Source: Anas platyrhynchos (taxonomy: Eukaryota > Chordata > Aves > Anseriformes > Anatidae). From it: DNA of 64,000 bases. The stretch spans positions 2,889,001-2,953,000 of the forward strand of contig NC_092611.1 in assembly GCF_047663525.1 (NCBI RefSeq), in the 5' to 3' direction. Under the pieces are notes generated by a model that saw nothing but the letters and a program-made list of their open reading frames with translations, was not told where the DNA came from and did no database searches. Shown here in pieces: positions 51,749-64,000 of this stretch; the first letter of the stretch is position 1, and each line of letters starts with the position of its first letter. The position numbers and the translations under genes were made by a program.

Positions 51749-51860
51749 AGTTCCCCAGGGGTTAATCTCCAGTCTTTCTCTCGCTCCAGCGCTAAGGACC
51801 CCTGGCAGCTCTCAGCTCGTTAACCCCGCTGAAAAGCAATTAGTGAGGCTGGAAAACAGG
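51300..51860. promoter_or_regulatory. Candidate cis-regulatory patch with homeodomain-like motifs
   Basis: Contains CCTAATTATC, GGACAATTAAAAGTGC, CTTAATCCCAGCTG (OTX-type TAATCC), ATATGCAATTA, GCTAATTGC and GCAATTAGTG within GC-rich, homopolymer-laden DNA. Function is inferred from motif density only. Confidence 0.3.
51717..51747. repeat. T homopolymer (about 31)
   Basis: Uninterrupted T run. Confidence 0.9.
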
Positions 51861-51890
51861 GCAGCTGCTGCCCTGAGAAAAGGTGGTGTT

Positions 51891-51909
51891 GGGGGGGGGG
51901 GGGGGGGGG
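51891..51909. repeat. G homopolymer (19)
   Basis: Uninterrupted G run on the plus strand. Confidence 0.9.
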
Positions 51910-52609
51910 AGGTGTCAGCCCTGAGCCCCCAGCCCCAAGATTTTTGGGGGTCCATTAACGGGCTGCTTTAGGGCGACTCAGCTCTGTGAAGATCCCTGAG
52001 CAGGCGTGCTGGCTGAGCACCGCTGCGCCGTCAGTAGGTTTCAGAGTGAACGAGCCTGTGCTCCGCCAGGAAGCCACTCGGTGCCAGATGAGGAGGGTGG
52101 GTGTACACAGACATCTTGAGCGCATTAATCGCTGATTTAAAGCAAAGCCCTGCGTCACAGGATGCTGAAAAAATGCTGATGGGGCAATGCTGTGAGCAGC
52201 TCGAGCCAGCCTGAGCACACATCCCCACCCCCGGCATTTTTTGGGGTGATTTTCAGCCAGATCGGTGCCTGGATGAGGAGAGCACATGGAGAGGGACCTG
52301 CAGGCCCCATGAGACCTTAGCCTGCAAGGGAAGGGCTTTTTCTGGAGGGTAGAAGACATGCAAAAGCAGCTTTTCTTACTACAGGGAAACATCTCCTTCC
52401 TCTACCTCCCTGCTGTTTGCGTGGGGCGGAGATTCCTCCAAACCATCCCCAAAAGGCAATGTTGCACCCCAACCACCCCCAAAAAGATGGAATATACTGC
52501 ACCAAGAGCCAAGCTTGCAGAGTGGCGGTGCAAAACAGCCCCCGACCCCAGAGAGGATTTTGGCTGCAACTCTCAGGGACAGGGGTAACAAGTGATCCCA
52601 TTGTTGGTT

Positions 52610-52615
52610 TTTATT
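52610..52615 (-). terminator. Possible distal CHEK1 poly(A) signal AATAAA
   Basis: A second minus-strand AATAAA in the identical context GGTTCAATAAA, about 500 nt after the stop. It could serve a longer CHEK1 3'UTR. Nothing in the sequence shows that it is used. Confidence 0.35.
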
Positions 52616-52945
52616 GAACCCATTTCCCTGCACTCTGCCAGAGCCAGGGACCTGCATGGATTAAATGCGGGGCTGTACAGACAAGCCCCACCTTGCAATT
52701 TAGGGACTCCCCAGCACCCCATGCTAGTTGTGGCTGGGCAGGACCCATCGCAGCCACACGGATCCAGACCCCTTGGCAGGGTCTGGCTCCCCCTTGCACT
52801 CACCCAGCCAAGAGGAGCCGTTCTGGGTGCCCACCGCCTCGCAGCCCAAACGCAAAAGCACTGCGATTTTGGCCAATCTTTCCTAAATCCTTTCCAAGGA
52901 GCGCAGCCGCTCGCAGCCAGAGGAGTTGCTGTTTCATCCCCAGGC

Positions 52946-52951
52946 TTTATT
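52946..52951 (-). terminator. CHEK1: CHEK1 poly(A) signal AATAAA (proximal)
   Basis: AATAAA on the minus strand lies about 165 nt after the CHEK1 stop, in the context GGTTCAATAAA. This would give a short 3'UTR. A second copy of the same 11-mer is 336 bp farther on. Confidence 0.7.
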
Positions 52952-53113
52952 GAACCTTTAAAAGCTGCGGCCGGCACAGAGCTGTGCTGTGTCCTGCGGG
53001 CACCGTCCCCAAGATGCTCGCAGCATGGGCCCTGGCGTGTGGGTGCTGGGGGGCCCTGCAGAAGCCCCCTGGGGCAAGGAGGAGGAGGAGGAGGAGAAGG
53101 AGGCAGATGGGGC

Positions 53114-57971
<4,858 letters not shown>

Positions 57972-58022
57972 TCACAGGCAAAGGCTGGGTCAGTGCGGTG
58001 GTTGGCTCGGGCAGCGGCGGCT

Positions 58023-63993
<5,971 letters not shown>

Positions 63994-64000
63994 CTGTGGG

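Larger units (their letters stand above)
50831..52609. other. Intergenic, upstream side of the CHEK1 3' end
   Basis: C run at 51245-51258, G and T homopolymers and the motif patch at 51300-51860. No gene supported. Confidence 0.7.

Overview
The window is vertebrate nuclear DNA, almost certainly from a bird. Multi-exon genes have GT-AG introns, the only recognisable interspersed repeats are CR1 LINEs, and the gene content (CDON, CHEK1, STT3A) belongs to the block found on avian microchromosome 24 and human 11q24. The better preserved CR1 near 40.3-40.9 kb resembles a waterfowl-type copy, but I hold that species hint weakly. No bacterial, plasmid, phage or CRISPR features are present.

Layout. 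From 85 to about 34.3 kb on the minus strand lies the 5' half of CDON, a Hedgehog co-receptor and myogenic cell-surface protein. Ten coding exons give the signal peptide, five Ig domains, the first fibronectin III domain and the linker before the second; the remaining exons lie beyond position 1. An intron of about 18 kb separates the ATG exon (about 16 kb) from a CpG island at 33.6-34.4 kb that probably holds the promoter and a non-coding first exon. From about 34.4 to 52.6 kb I find no supportable protein gene. That stretch is GC-rich and full of degenerate minisatellites, homopolymers, two CR1 copies lodged in minisatellites, an orphan CpG island, and a few patches of homeodomain/POU-like motifs that could be regulatory. 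From 53,114 to 57,558 (minus) lies complete CHEK1 (12 coding exons, 478 residues), the checkpoint kinase. Its promoter carries a perfect E2F palindrome. From 58,023 to the right edge (minus) lies STT3A, the catalytic subunit of the co-translational oligosaccharyltransferase. It lacks only about the first 90 residues, and its poly(A) signal sits about 120 bp from the CHEK1 E2F site.

All 36 exon boundaries were read directly. Intron phases close and the reconstructed lengths agree with the vertebrate families. The three genes do not form a pathway; STT3A and CHEK1 are a tight conserved tandem pair. The base composition changes from AT-rich (CDON body) to GC-rich (right half) near the CDON promoter. 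I did not find a new biological system. The most unusual content is the set of TGCA-core minisatellites in CHEK1 introns and the flanking intergenic DNA, the minisatellites split by CR1, and the orientation of CDON relative to CHEK1, which differs from that in mammals.
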